Shown here: piece after piece, positions 7,239 to 15,344 of the stretch
Position numbering within the stretch: position 1 is the stretch's first letter
Layout of the letters: each line of letters starts with the position of its first letter
DNA from: DASTRU01 sp035761045
Lineage (GTDB): Bacteria; Pseudomonadota; Gammaproteobacteria; Burkholderiales; Burkholderiaceae_E
DNA: 22,441 nucleotides
Reading direction: 5' to 3'
NCBI GenBank assembly: GCA_035761045.1
Contig: DASTRU010000116.1
Span: 1-22,441 of the forward strand
Made by a program: the position numbers and the translations under genes
Notes under the pieces: model-generated
What the model saw: only the letters and a program-made list of their open reading frames with translations
Database searches by the model: none
What the model was told of the DNA's origin: nothing

Positions 7239-8378
7239 ATGGCAATGGATCGTTTGTTCCAACTGATGGCGGATAAGAAAGCGTCGGACATCTTCATATC
7301 GGTTGGCTCGCCCATCAACATCAAGATCAGCGGCGTGACGGTGCCGATCAATCAACAAGTCATGGATGGGCCCGGCATCCTGAGCTTGTTGCGCGAGGTG
7401 TTGACGCCCAAGCAGTTCGAGCAACTCGACGCATCGTCGGAACTTAATATCGGATATCCGGTGAGCGGCGTGGGCAGCTTTCGTATCTCGGCCTTCAAGC
7501 AGCGCGGCTCGTTGGCGGCCGTCATCCGCTACATCCCCTACGACATTCCGGCGCTCGAGACCTTGAATTTGCCGCCGGTGCTCGCCGAGTTGGTGATGGA
7601 ACGGCGCGGGTTGATTTTGATGGTGGGCGCCACCGGTTCGGGCAAGACGACATCATTGGCGTCGATGCTCGATTACCGCAACGAGCAACGCGCCGGCCAC
7701 ATCCTCACGCTTGAAGACCCGATTGAATTTTTGTTTAAGAGCAAGCGGTCGATCGTGAACCAACGCGAGATCGGCACCGACACCGAATCGCTGCAAGTCG
7801 CGCTTAAAAACGCGATGCGCCAAGCGCCCGATTGCATTTTGATCGGCGAAATTCGCGACAAGGACACGATGTCCGCCGCCCTCGCCTATGGTCAAGCCGG
7901 CCACCTCGTGCTGGCGACCTTGCATGGAAACAACGCCTATCACGCGCTAAACCGAATCATTAGTTTTTACCCATTGGAAAGTCGTCCGGCGCTGCTGGCT
8001 GATTTGTCGACCACGATCAAGGCCATCATTTCGCAGCGCCTGCTCAAGGCGAAAAGAGGCGGCCGCGTGCCGGCGGCCGAAGTGTTGATTAACACCCGCC
8101 ACGTTAGCGAATTGATCGAAAAAGGTCGGATCGACGAGATCAAGGAAGCGATGGAAAAAAGCTTGGCGCAAGGCTCCGTCACCTTCGAGCAAACGCTGTA
8201 TCACCTGATTTGCACCGACGTCGTCACGCAGGAAGAAGCTTTGCAAAACGCTGATTCCGCCACCAATTTGTTGTGGTTGATCAACAACCAGGGGCGCCCC
8301 GAGCAAGAAGCCAAGGAAGAACGCGCGCCCGAGGTGGATACCGGCCCATCGTTTAGGGAATTCACCCTCGACGTGTGA
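7239..8378 (+). CDS. pilU: PilT/PilU-family type IV pilus retraction ATPase, PilU-like
   Basis: A 379-aa protein starting at an ATG preceded by AAGGAG with a 6-nt spacer; the frame extends upstream but without such a site. This secretion-type hexameric ATPase acts at the inner membrane base of the type IV pilus in twitching. The N-terminal PAS-like region (KKASDIFISVGSP) precedes Walker A at 130-138 (GATGSGKTT), the Asp/Glu boxes (LEDPIEF, 158-164), Walker B GEIRD at 203-207 and the His box ATLHGNN near 226-232. The sequence resembles PilU more than PilT (MLDYRN after Walker A, SANDLRL-like end SATNLLWLINNQG). It sits between dapD and dapE with no other pilus gene near; this insertion is familiar in betaproteobacteria. 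Confidence 0.92.
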   Translation: MAMDRLFQLMADKKASDIFISVGSPINIKISGVTVPINQQVMDGPGILSLLREVLTPKQFEQLDASSELNIGYPVSGVGSFRISAFKQRGSLAAVIRYIPYDIPALETLNLPPVLAELVMERRGLILMVGATGSGKTTSLASMLDYRNEQRAGHILTLEDPIEFLFKSKRSIVNQREIGTDTESLQVALKNAMRQAPDCILIGEIRDKDTMSAALAYGQAGHLVLATLHGNNAYHALNRIISFYPLESRPALLADLSTTIKAIISQRLLKAKRGGRVPAAEVLINTRHVSELIEKGRIDEIKEAMEKSLAQGSVTFEQTLYHLICTDVVTQEEALQNADSATNLLWLINNQGRPEQEAKEERAPEVDTGPSFREFTLDV

Positions 8379-8511
8379 ACGCGGCAGAGCCGCTGTCGTT
8401 TAAACCCTCACGCGTCGCCCAACGCGTGTTCGCGCGTTCGGCAAAAAGGTCATGGTCGGATACTCTTGCGTGCAACGCATGACCGACTCATCACGTTTTT
8501 GCTTGCCTTGT

Positions 8512-9654
8512 ATGTTGAAAGCCGCTTCAAATCCGACCCTCGCATTGACCGAGGCGCTCATCGCGCGCCCGTCCGTTACTCCCGCCGACCACGATTGCCA
8601 AACGCTGATCGCCGAACGCCTCTCGCGCATCGGCTTTCAATGCGAGACCTTTGCTAGTAACGGCGTGACGAATCTTTGGGCCCGACGTGGCTCGGCCCGG
8701 CCTTTGGTGGTGTTTGCTGGTCACACCGACGTGGTACCTACCGGTCCACGTGAAAAATGGAATTCCGATCCGTTTGTTCCCACGCATCGCGACGGTAAGT
8801 TGTACGGGCGTGGCGCGGCCGATATGAAAACCTCGCTCGCGGCGTTCGTGGTCGCGATTGAAGAATTCGTCGCGGCCAATCCTAATCATCCAGGCTCGAT
8901 CGCGGTGTTATTCACATCGGACGAAGAAGGCCCAGCCACGCACGGCACGGTATTGGTGTGCGAAGCGCTGACCGCCCGTGGCGAGGCGATGGACTTTTGC
9001 ATCGTCGGCGAGCCCACGTCGAGCGCGCGGCTTGGCGACACGATCAAGAATGGTCGGCGTGGTTCGTTGTCCGGCAAGTTGCTCGTGCGCGGCGTGCAAG
9101 GTCATGTCGCGTATCCGCAACTTGCGAAGAACCCAATTCATCTCGTCGCGCCAGCCATCGCCGAGTTAGCCGCGACGCAATGGGATCAAGGCAATGAGTT
9201 TTTCCCGCCCACCACGTTCCAATTCAGCAATATTCACGCAGGCACCGGCGCGACCAATGTGGTGCCAGGCGAATGCGTGCTCGATTTCAATTTCCGGTTC
9301 TCGACCGAGACAACCGCCGAAGCATTGAAGGCACGCGTTGCCGCCCTACTCGACCGCCACGGTTTGGATTGGCATATCGATTGGACATTAGGCGGCCTGC
9401 CGTTTCTCACGCCACGTGGTGCGTTGTCGCAAGCGTTAACCGAGGCGATCGAAGCCGAACTGGGTATGACGCCCGAGCTTTCCACCACCGGTGGTACGTC
9501 CGACGGCCGGTTCATCGCGCGGATTTGTCCGCAAGTGGTGGAGTTTGGTCCGCCAAACGCGAGCATTCATAAGATCGACGAGCACATCGCGCTTGCCGAT
9601 GTCGAACCTCTAAAAAATATTTATCGCGGCGCGCTCGAGCGCTTGTTGGGATAA
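8512..9654 (+). CDS. dapE: Succinyl-diaminopimelate desuccinylase
   Basis: Zinc-dependent M20-family hydrolase that removes succinate from N-succinyl-LL-diaminopimelate, giving LL-diaminopimelate for lysine and peptidoglycan. Numbering from the ATG at 8512 (380 aa, normal for DapE): metal ligands His71 and Asp73 in GHTDVVPTG, bridging Asp104 in GRGAADMK, catalytic Glu138 and ligand Glu139 in SDEEGPATHG, and the C-terminal His in NASIHKIDEH. The dimerisation domain lies about 180-290. The frame extends upstream to ATGs at 8452 and 8479, but the extra residues do not look like DapE and none of the starts has a strong Shine-Dalgarno. It follows the PilU-like gene by 133 bp and is 3 bp from prmB. 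Confidence 0.96.
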   Translation: MLKAASNPTLALTEALIARPSVTPADHDCQTLIAERLSRIGFQCETFASNGVTNLWARRGSARPLVVFAGHTDVVPTGPREKWNSDPFVPTHRDGKLYGRGAADMKTSLAAFVVAIEEFVAANPNHPGSIAVLFTSDEEGPATHGTVLVCEALTARGEAMDFCIVGEPTSSARLGDTIKNGRRGSLSGKLLVRGVQGHVAYPQLAKNPIHLVAPAIAELAATQWDQGNEFFPPTTFQFSNIHAGTGATNVVPGECVLDFNFRFSTETTAEALKARVAALLDRHGLDWHIDWTLGGLPFLTPRGALSQALTEAIEAELGMTPELSTTGGTSDGRFIARICPQVVEFGPPNASIHKIDEHIALADVEPLKNIYRGALERLLG

Positions 9655-9657
9655 CTC

Positions 9658-10551
9658 ATGCTTAAGGAAGCACAATCGCGACTATCGACGGTACGCGACC
9701 TAATTCGTTACGCGGTGTCGCGTTTCACCGCGGCCAAGCTCGCGTTCGGCCATGGCAGCGGCACGGCGTATGACGAGGCGGTATACCTCGTACTGCATAC
9801 CTTGAACTTGCCGCTCGACACGCTTGAGCCTTTTCTTGACGCGCACGCGCTAACGTCGGAAATCAATACCGTGCTGCATATGATCGAGCGGCGCGTCGAG
9901 CTGCGCGTGCCGGCCGCGTACCTCACGCACGAAGCCTGGCTTGGCGACTATCGCTTTTACGTCGATCAACGCGTCATCGTGCCGCGCAGCTTTATCGCCG
10001 AATTGTTGCGCGATCATCTCTCGCCTTGGGTTGAAGATGCCGATCGCGTAAACGATGTGCTTGAGCTCTGCACAGGTTCGGGCTGCTTGGCCATCATCGC
10101 GGCGGACATGTTTTCCAACGCGCGTGTCGATGCCGTGGATATTTCGAGCGACGCGCTCGCGGTCGCGACTCAAAACGTCGAAACCTATAAGTTGCAAGAC
10201 CGCGTGCGGTTGATCGCCGGCGACTTGTTCGAGCCGCTCGAACGCAAGCGCTACGACCTCATCATCGCGAACCCACCTTACGTGCCCGACGATTCGATGG
10301 AGCGTTTGCCACAGGAATATCGCCACGAGCCGCGTTTGGCGCTCGCGGGCGGTGCCGATGGGCTCGACATCGTTCGCCGAATCATTCGTCAAGCGCGTGG
10401 TTGGCTTAATCGCGGTGGTGTGCTCGTCGTTGAAGTTGGACACGAACGCCCCGCCGTGGAGGCCGCCTTCCCGGACATGCGGTTCTCGTGGCTGACGACG
10501 AGTGCTGGCGACGATGCGGTCTTTCTCCTGACGCAAGACCAACTGCCCTAA
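9658..10551 (+). CDS. prmB: Ribosomal protein L3 N5-glutamine methyltransferase
   Basis: A 297-aa class I SAM-dependent methyltransferase of the HemK/PrmA-like family. SAM-binding motif I is VLELCTGSGCLAI (134-146), and the catalytic NPPY (205-208, ANPPYVP) contacts the target glutamine. The N-terminal helical domain and the segment YRHEPRLALAGGADGLD fit PrmB, which modifies ribosomal protein L3, rather than PrmC, which modifies release factors; this rests on sequence style and on the dapE-prmB neighbourhood. It starts 3 bp after the dapE stop and is probably translated from the same mRNA. Confidence 0.92.
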   Translation: MLKEAQSRLSTVRDLIRYAVSRFTAAKLAFGHGSGTAYDEAVYLVLHTLNLPLDTLEPFLDAHALTSEINTVLHMIERRVELRVPAAYLTHEAWLGDYRFYVDQRVIVPRSFIAELLRDHLSPWVEDADRVNDVLELCTGSGCLAIIAADMFSNARVDAVDISSDALAVATQNVETYKLQDRVRLIAGDLFEPLERKRYDLIIANPPYVPDDSMERLPQEYRHEPRLALAGGADGLDIVRRIIRQARGWLNRGGVLVVEVGHERPAVEAAFPDMRFSWLTTSAGDDAVFLLTQDQLP

Positions 10552-10572
10552 CTAAAACAACCACGTTGCGCA

Positions 10573-12498
10573 GTGATTCAATTTAAAAACCTCGCGCTGC
10601 GGCGCGGTCCGAAATTGTTGTTCTCGGGCGCCGAGCTGCAAATCTCACCTGGAGAGCGCGTCGGTCTCGTTGGGGATAACGGCACGGGCAAAAGCTCCCT
10701 ATTCGCATTGCTGCGTGGGGAACTGTTGCCCGACGTTGGCGATGCGCTTTGGCCCGCGCGTTGGCGTATCGCGCACGTAGCCCAGCACGCGCCCGCCTCG
10801 AAACGCTCGGCGACCGAATTCGTGATCGATGGCGACGTCGAGCTGCGTGCGCTTGAAGCCGCGCTGGCCGACGCCGAGGCGCGTCATGACGGCCAGGCCG
10901 CCGGCGAATTGCACGCGCGATTAAGCGATCACGACGCCTACACGGCGCGCTCGCGCGCCGAAGTGCTGTTGCTTGGGCTTGGGTTTCGCAACGATCAACT
11001 TGAGGCTCCGGTGGATGCGTTTTCCGGCGGCTGGCGCATGCGTCTTGCGCTTGCGCAAACCTTGATGCGGCCCTCGGATTTGTTATTGCTTGACGAGCCG
11101 ACCAACCACCTCGACCTCGACGCGATCGTCTGGCTAGAGGATTGGCTGCGCCGTTACGCGGGAACGATGATCGTGGTTTCGCACGATCGCGATTTCCTCG
11201 ACGCCGTCGCGACAAGCATCGTGCATATCGATCAACAACGCTTGGTGCGTTATGGCGGCAACTACTCCGCCTTCGAGCACGAGCGCGCCTTGCAATCGGC
11301 GGTGCGGCAAAGCGCTTACGAGCGACAGCAAGACGAGATCGCGCGTTTGCAAAGCTTTATCGATCGATTCAAGGCCAAGGCCACCAAGGCCAAGCAGGCG
11401 CAAAGCCGCGTCAAGGCGCTTGAGCGCATGGAAAAACTCGCGCCCGCGCATGCCGATCGCGCTTTGCGGTTCTCGTTTGAAGCACCGCAGGCGAGCCCCG
11501 ACCCGATGGTCGTCATCGAAAACGCCGCGTGCGGTTATGGCGACCGCGCGGTGTTAAGCGGTGTTCAACTCGAACTGCGGAGTGGCGAACGTATTGGATT
11601 GTTGGGCGCGAACGGTCAGGGTAAATCCACCTTCATTCGCTCGTTAGTGGGTGAACTGCCGTGGCTAAGTGGTCGCATGCGCGCGGGTAAGGGATTGGCG
11701 ATTGGCTATTTCGCGCAATACGCGATTGAAACCTTGGACGCGGTCGACACGCCATTAAGTTATCTCGCGCGCATCGCCAAAACCTGTACGCCAAACGCAC
11801 GCGAACAAGAGCTGCGCGATTTTCTCGGCCGGTTTCAATTTGGTGGCGATGCGGCCATGGCGCCAATCGGGCCGTTTTCGGGTGGAGAAAAAGCGCGTTT
11901 GGCGTTGGCCGCCATCGTGTACCAACGCCCTAACCTGTTGCTGTTGGATGAGCCGACCAATCACCTCGACCTTGAAACGCGCGAAGCACTTACGTTGGCG
12001 TTGGCAAGCTTCGATGGATCGCTCATCGTCGTATCGCACGATCGGCATTTGTTGCGGTCCACGGCCGATCGTTTTTTACTCGTCGCCGACGGGGGCTTAA
12101 GCGAGTACGACGGCGACCTCGACGATTATCGGAATTGGCTTTTGCAACGCGCGAATGAACGGCGCCGCTCCAGCACCACGCAAGACGTGCCGAAGGCGAA
12201 TATTCGTGGCGTGTCGCGACGAGAGGAAGCGGCCGAGCGGCGACGGTTAAGCGAACTAAAAAAACCAATCGAGCGCGAAATCAGCAAACTCGAAGCGTCG
12301 ATGGCGCGTCTCGAACAACGCATCGCCGATCTCGATACAGCCTTGCTCGACCCGGCCCTTCCGCAGCAGCCTGGTCAGCGCGATCGTTACGTTGCATTGA
12401 TGAAAGAACGCGCTGAATGCGCGGCGGAATTGGCAGCGTGCGAAGAAGCGTGGCTTGAACGACAAGAAGCGCTTGAATTGGTTCGGGTCGGCGACTAA
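10573..12498 (+). CDS. ABC-F family ATPase, YheS/Uup-like
   Basis: A 641-aa soluble protein with two ATP-binding cassettes and no membrane segments, the layout of ribosome-associated ABC-F factors. The first cassette has Walker A GDNGTGKSS (34-42), signature FSGGWRMRLALAQ and LLLLDEPTNHLD. The linker with charged helices (about 240-300) is the P-site tRNA-interaction motif region. The second cassette has GANGQGKST, FSGGEKARLALA and again LLLLDEPTNHLD. A C-terminal coiled coil (about 535-635) is rich in Glu/Arg. Length and tail are closest to YheS. It probably resolves stalled or difficult translation. The start is GTG at 10573, 21 bp after prmB. Its end meets the convergent permease gene with a 3-bp gap and no obvious terminator. 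Confidence 0.92.
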   Translation: MIQFKNLALRRGPKLLFSGAELQISPGERVGLVGDNGTGKSSLFALLRGELLPDVGDALWPARWRIAHVAQHAPASKRSATEFVIDGDVELRALEAALADAEARHDGQAAGELHARLSDHDAYTARSRAEVLLLGLGFRNDQLEAPVDAFSGGWRMRLALAQTLMRPSDLLLLDEPTNHLDLDAIVWLEDWLRRYAGTMIVVSHDRDFLDAVATSIVHIDQQRLVRYGGNYSAFEHERALQSAVRQSAYERQQDEIARLQSFIDRFKAKATKAKQAQSRVKALERMEKLAPAHADRALRFSFEAPQASPDPMVVIENAACGYGDRAVLSGVQLELRSGERIGLLGANGQGKSTFIRSLVGELPWLSGRMRAGKGLAIGYFAQYAIETLDAVDTPLSYLARIAKTCTPNAREQELRDFLGRFQFGGDAAMAPIGPFSGGEKARLALAAIVYQRPNLLLLDEPTNHLDLETREALTLALASFDGSLIVVSHDRHLLRSTADRFLLVADGGLSEYDGDLDDYRNWLLQRANERRRSSTTQDVPKANIRGVSRREEAAERRRLSELKKPIEREISKLEASMARLEQRIADLDTALLDPALPQQPGQRDRYVALMKERAECAAELAACEEAWLERQEALELVRVGD

Positions 12499-12501
12499 GC
12501 G

Positions 12502-13263
12502 TTAATGCAAACGATAAGCGTCGTATCCGGTTTTTAAGATGAGCGCGCTGACCACGAGGATGAAAATCACGCGCACGAACGCCGACCCGTGCTTAAGCGC
12601 CAACCGCGTGCCAAGCAAGCTACCGACGATATTCGCAACAGCCAATATCGCCACGTACTTCCACAAGATGAGTCCCTTGATGGCGAATAAGGTTAGTGCC
12701 GCGACGTTGGTGGCGGTATTCATCAGCTTGGCCGATGCCGACGCGTGCAAGAAGTCATAACCCAGCACGCGCACGAACACGAACACAAAAAAGCTGCCGA
12801 CGCCGGGACCGAAGAATCCATCGTAAAAACCAATGAGTAAGCCTGCCGTGGTCGCCGCGATGCGTTCGCCTCGTTGGCCAAACCGTGGCGCATGTTGATG
12901 GCCTAAGTCTTTTTTAACGAGGGTATAGGCCAAGACGGCGAGCAGCACGAACGGCAGCGCGGTGCGCAACACGTCGTTGGGCACGATGGTGACCGTCCAC
13001 GCACCCAGGAAACTGCCAAACAGACCCGCGCACGCGGCGGGTGCGAGCGCATGCCAGTTCAATCGAACGCGACGACTGAATTGAATGGTTGCGATCGAGG
13101 TACCGCACACGCCCGCGCTTTTACTAAGCGCGAGCAACGCCGCGGGCGGCGAATTAGGAAAAAGCGCGAACAACGACGGCAGCAACACCAACCCGCCTCC
13201 GCCAACGATCGCGTCGATAAAGCCCGCCAAAAGCGAGGCGGCGGTCATCAAAATGAGTTCCAT
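12502..13263 (-). CDS. TauE/SafE (TSUP) family membrane permease
   Basis: A 253-aa hydrophobic protein with about 7-8 transmembrane helices. The N-terminal GFIDAIVGGGGLVLLP and the repeat-related GFYDGFFGPGVGSFF in the middle are the paired signature loops of TSUP permeases, as in YfcA. The family moves sulfur-containing anions such as sulfite, or organic acids such as sulfolactate; the substrate cannot be told here. It begins 8 bp after the C39 exporter stop, so co-transcription with the exporter is likely, although a functional link is unproven. No clear Shine-Dalgarno precedes the ATG, which fits translational coupling. Confidence 0.92.
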   Translation of the reverse strand: MELILMTAASLLAGFIDAIVGGGGLVLLPSLFALFPNSPPAALLALSKSAGVCGTSIATIQFSRRVRLNWHALAPAACAGLFGSFLGAWTVTIVPNDVLRTALPFVLLAVLAYTLVKKDLGHQHAPRFGQRGERIAATTAGLLIGFYDGFFGPGVGSFFVFVFVRVLGYDFLHASASAKLMNTATNVAALTLFAIKGLILWKYVAILAVANIVGSLLGTRLALKHGSAFVRVIFILVVSALILKTGYDAYRLH

Positions 13264-13271
13264 GGAAATCG

Positions 13272-15344
13272 TTATGCCGCTTGCGCGAGCTGCCCGAGCT
13301 CGACGGTGCGATCCACCGCGCGTACGGTTTCGGGGCGATGACTCACGATGACGATGCCCAACCCCATGGCGCGCAATTGCGTGGTGATGCGTTGTTCGCG
13401 AGCGAGGTCGAGTTGATCAAAGGTTTCGTCGAGAAAGAGGATGCGCGGCTTGCGATACAAGGCCCGCGCGAGCAATACCCGTTGCTTTTGGCCGCCCGAT
13501 AGCGCCGTGCCCAAGCTGCCGACGATGGTGTTGTATTGCATCGGCATGGCTTCGATTTCGTCGGCGATCATCGCCAAGCGCGCGCATTCGCGCACGCGTT
13601 CGGGATCGTGCTGTGGATCGAAAAAACTAATGTTGTCCTCGATGGTGCCGACGAACAAATGATCGTCTTGCATGACCACGCCCACGCACGCCCGGTATTG
13701 CGCGCCATCCCATTCGCGCACGTCGCGACGATCGGCGGTGAGTACGCCCTCTGTACGGTCGAGTAACCCGACGAGAAGCTTGACGAGCGTGCTTTTGCCG
13801 CAGCCCGAGGGCCCGACGATCGCGACCAGTTCTCCAGGCTTGACGCTGAAGTCGATTCCGCGAAACACAAACCCCTCGATGCCGTAGCGATAGCCGAGAT
13901 CGCGTCCTTCCAACACGAATGCCGGTGGCGTGCTGGGTACGTTCATTGACGGCAGCGGTTCGGCTTGTGCCAGTGCGATGTCGGCGATACGTTCGGCATG
14001 CAAGTCGAGCATGCGAAATTCAATCGACTTATCGACAAGATTGTTGGTGCGGGTCATGAACAACAGCTTGAAGCCGATGAATCCATAAAGCATGCCGATC
14101 GATAGCTGACCGCCGATTACAAGCCAGGCGCCAGCCCACACGACCGCGACGTTTTCAAGCGCGAAGACCAACGAATGCAAGGTGCGATGCCAGATCGCTA
14201 GATGTTGAACCCGTACGTCGGCGTTGGTTTGCGCCACGACTAAATTCAGATACGACGAGCGCCGCTCGCGTTCGCGTAGGTTGAGCTTGATGGCCATCAT
14301 GCCGCGCAACGTCTCGATGAAATGCGTGCTGGCCTTGGCTTCATGCACAAGCTTTTCGTCGGTGGCGCGTCGTTGCGGGCCGTAGAGCAGCCACCGCACG
14401 AGGCCATACCCGCCCGCGGCCACCACCACGATCGCGGTTAACGTCAATGAATACCAAGCCATCAACGCAAGCGTGAGCAGCACCATCACGCCGTCGATCA
14501 TGCTTTCCAAGAACGTCAACGTGAGCGTGCGCTGAATCGCATCCACGCTGCGAAAGCGCGAGACGATGTCGCCAATGTGGCGCTTCTCGAACCATGACAA
14601 CGGCAATCGCAGCAGTTGACCAAAGAGCGTGTCGAGCATGCGTAAGTTAAGCGTGGTGCTTAGGTACACGCCCAACCACGCGCGGATGCCAACAACGGCC
14701 GCCGAAACCACCGCGAGCCCGGCGAAGCCAATGCCCAGCACTGTGAGTAAGTCGGTATCGCGACCAACCACCACGCGATCGACCACGATTTGCAAGAAGA
14801 ACGGCGCCGCGATCGACAACACTTCCAGCACCAATGACAACAGCAGTACTTGCGTAATCGCGCCGGTCATCGTGCGTACGTTGCCCACGAGTTGCCAGGC
14901 GCTAAAGCGTTTGCGTTCGTCGCGCGCGGTGAAGTCACTGGTGGGTGACAACTCCATGGCGACGCCGGTGAAATGACCAGACGCCTCGGAAAGCGTCATG
15001 ACACGTCGACCTTGCGCCGGGTCGTGCACCACCAGCCGATTGCCCTTTACCTTGGTAAGAACCACGAAATGGTTCATATCCCAATGCAAGATGGCGGGTA
15101 AGCGCAGGCGGTCGAGATGTTCGAGCGAAACCTTTACCCCACGCGCCGATAAATCCATCGTCTCGGCGATCGCGGCGATGTGCTTGAGCGTTACGCCCTT
15201 CATCGACGGCGCAAGGCGCATGCGCATGGCGGCCAAGTCCGTGCGAAACCCGTGGTACGACGCGACCATCGCCACGCACGCGACGCCGCACTCGGGCGCT
15301 TCGGTTTGCAAAATCAACGGCACGCGCCGGCTCGTCGTACTCAT
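13272..15344 (-). CDS. C39-peptidase-containing ABC exporter (CvaB/RaxB-like bacteriocin or peptide exporter)
   Basis: A 690-aa single-chain exporter that would cut double-glycine leaders and export the cargo across the inner membrane with HlyD and TolC partners. The N-terminal C39 domain (1-130) keeps oxyanion Gln13, catalytic Cys19 (QTEAPECGVAC), His92 (HWDMNHFVVL) and Asp108 (VHDPAQGRR), so it should be proteolytically active. Six membrane helices span about 160-430. The nucleotide-binding domain has Walker A GPSGCGKST (511-519), Q-loop VVMQDD, signature LSGGQKQR (615-622), Walker B FLDE (637-640) and H-loop His669. The segment after the catalytic Glu640 reads TFDQLD in place of the usual ATSALD/ATSHLD, an unusual D-loop. 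Its ATG overlaps the HlyD gene stop by 4 bp. The predicted substrate is the leader peptide at 5968-6114. Confidence 0.95.
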   Translation of the reverse strand: MSTTSRRVPLILQTEAPECGVACVAMVASYHGFRTDLAAMRMRLAPSMKGVTLKHIAAIAETMDLSARGVKVSLEHLDRLRLPAILHWDMNHFVVLTKVKGNRLVVHDPAQGRRVMTLSEASGHFTGVAMELSPTSDFTARDERKRFSAWQLVGNVRTMTGAITQVLLLSLVLEVLSIAAPFFLQIVVDRVVVGRDTDLLTVLGIGFAGLAVVSAAVVGIRAWLGVYLSTTLNLRMLDTLFGQLLRLPLSWFEKRHIGDIVSRFRSVDAIQRTLTLTFLESMIDGVMVLLTLALMAWYSLTLTAIVVVAAGGYGLVRWLLYGPQRRATDEKLVHEAKASTHFIETLRGMMAIKLNLRERERRSSYLNLVVAQTNADVRVQHLAIWHRTLHSLVFALENVAVVWAGAWLVIGGQLSIGMLYGFIGFKLLFMTRTNNLVDKSIEFRMLDLHAERIADIALAQAEPLPSMNVPSTPPAFVLEGRDLGYRYGIEGFVFRGIDFSVKPGELVAIVGPSGCGKSTLVKLLVGLLDRTEGVLTADRRDVREWDGAQYRACVGVVMQDDHLFVGTIEDNISFFDPQHDPERVRECARLAMIADEIEAMPMQYNTIVGSLGTALSGGQKQRVLLARALYRKPRILFLDETFDQLDLAREQRITTQLRAMGLGIVIVSHRPETVRAVDRTVELGQLAQAA

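Noticed and set aside
9850..10542. 230-codon minus-strand open frame opposite prmB
   Set aside because: Antisense to an unmistakable methyltransferase with NPPY; the translation has no recognisable motif.
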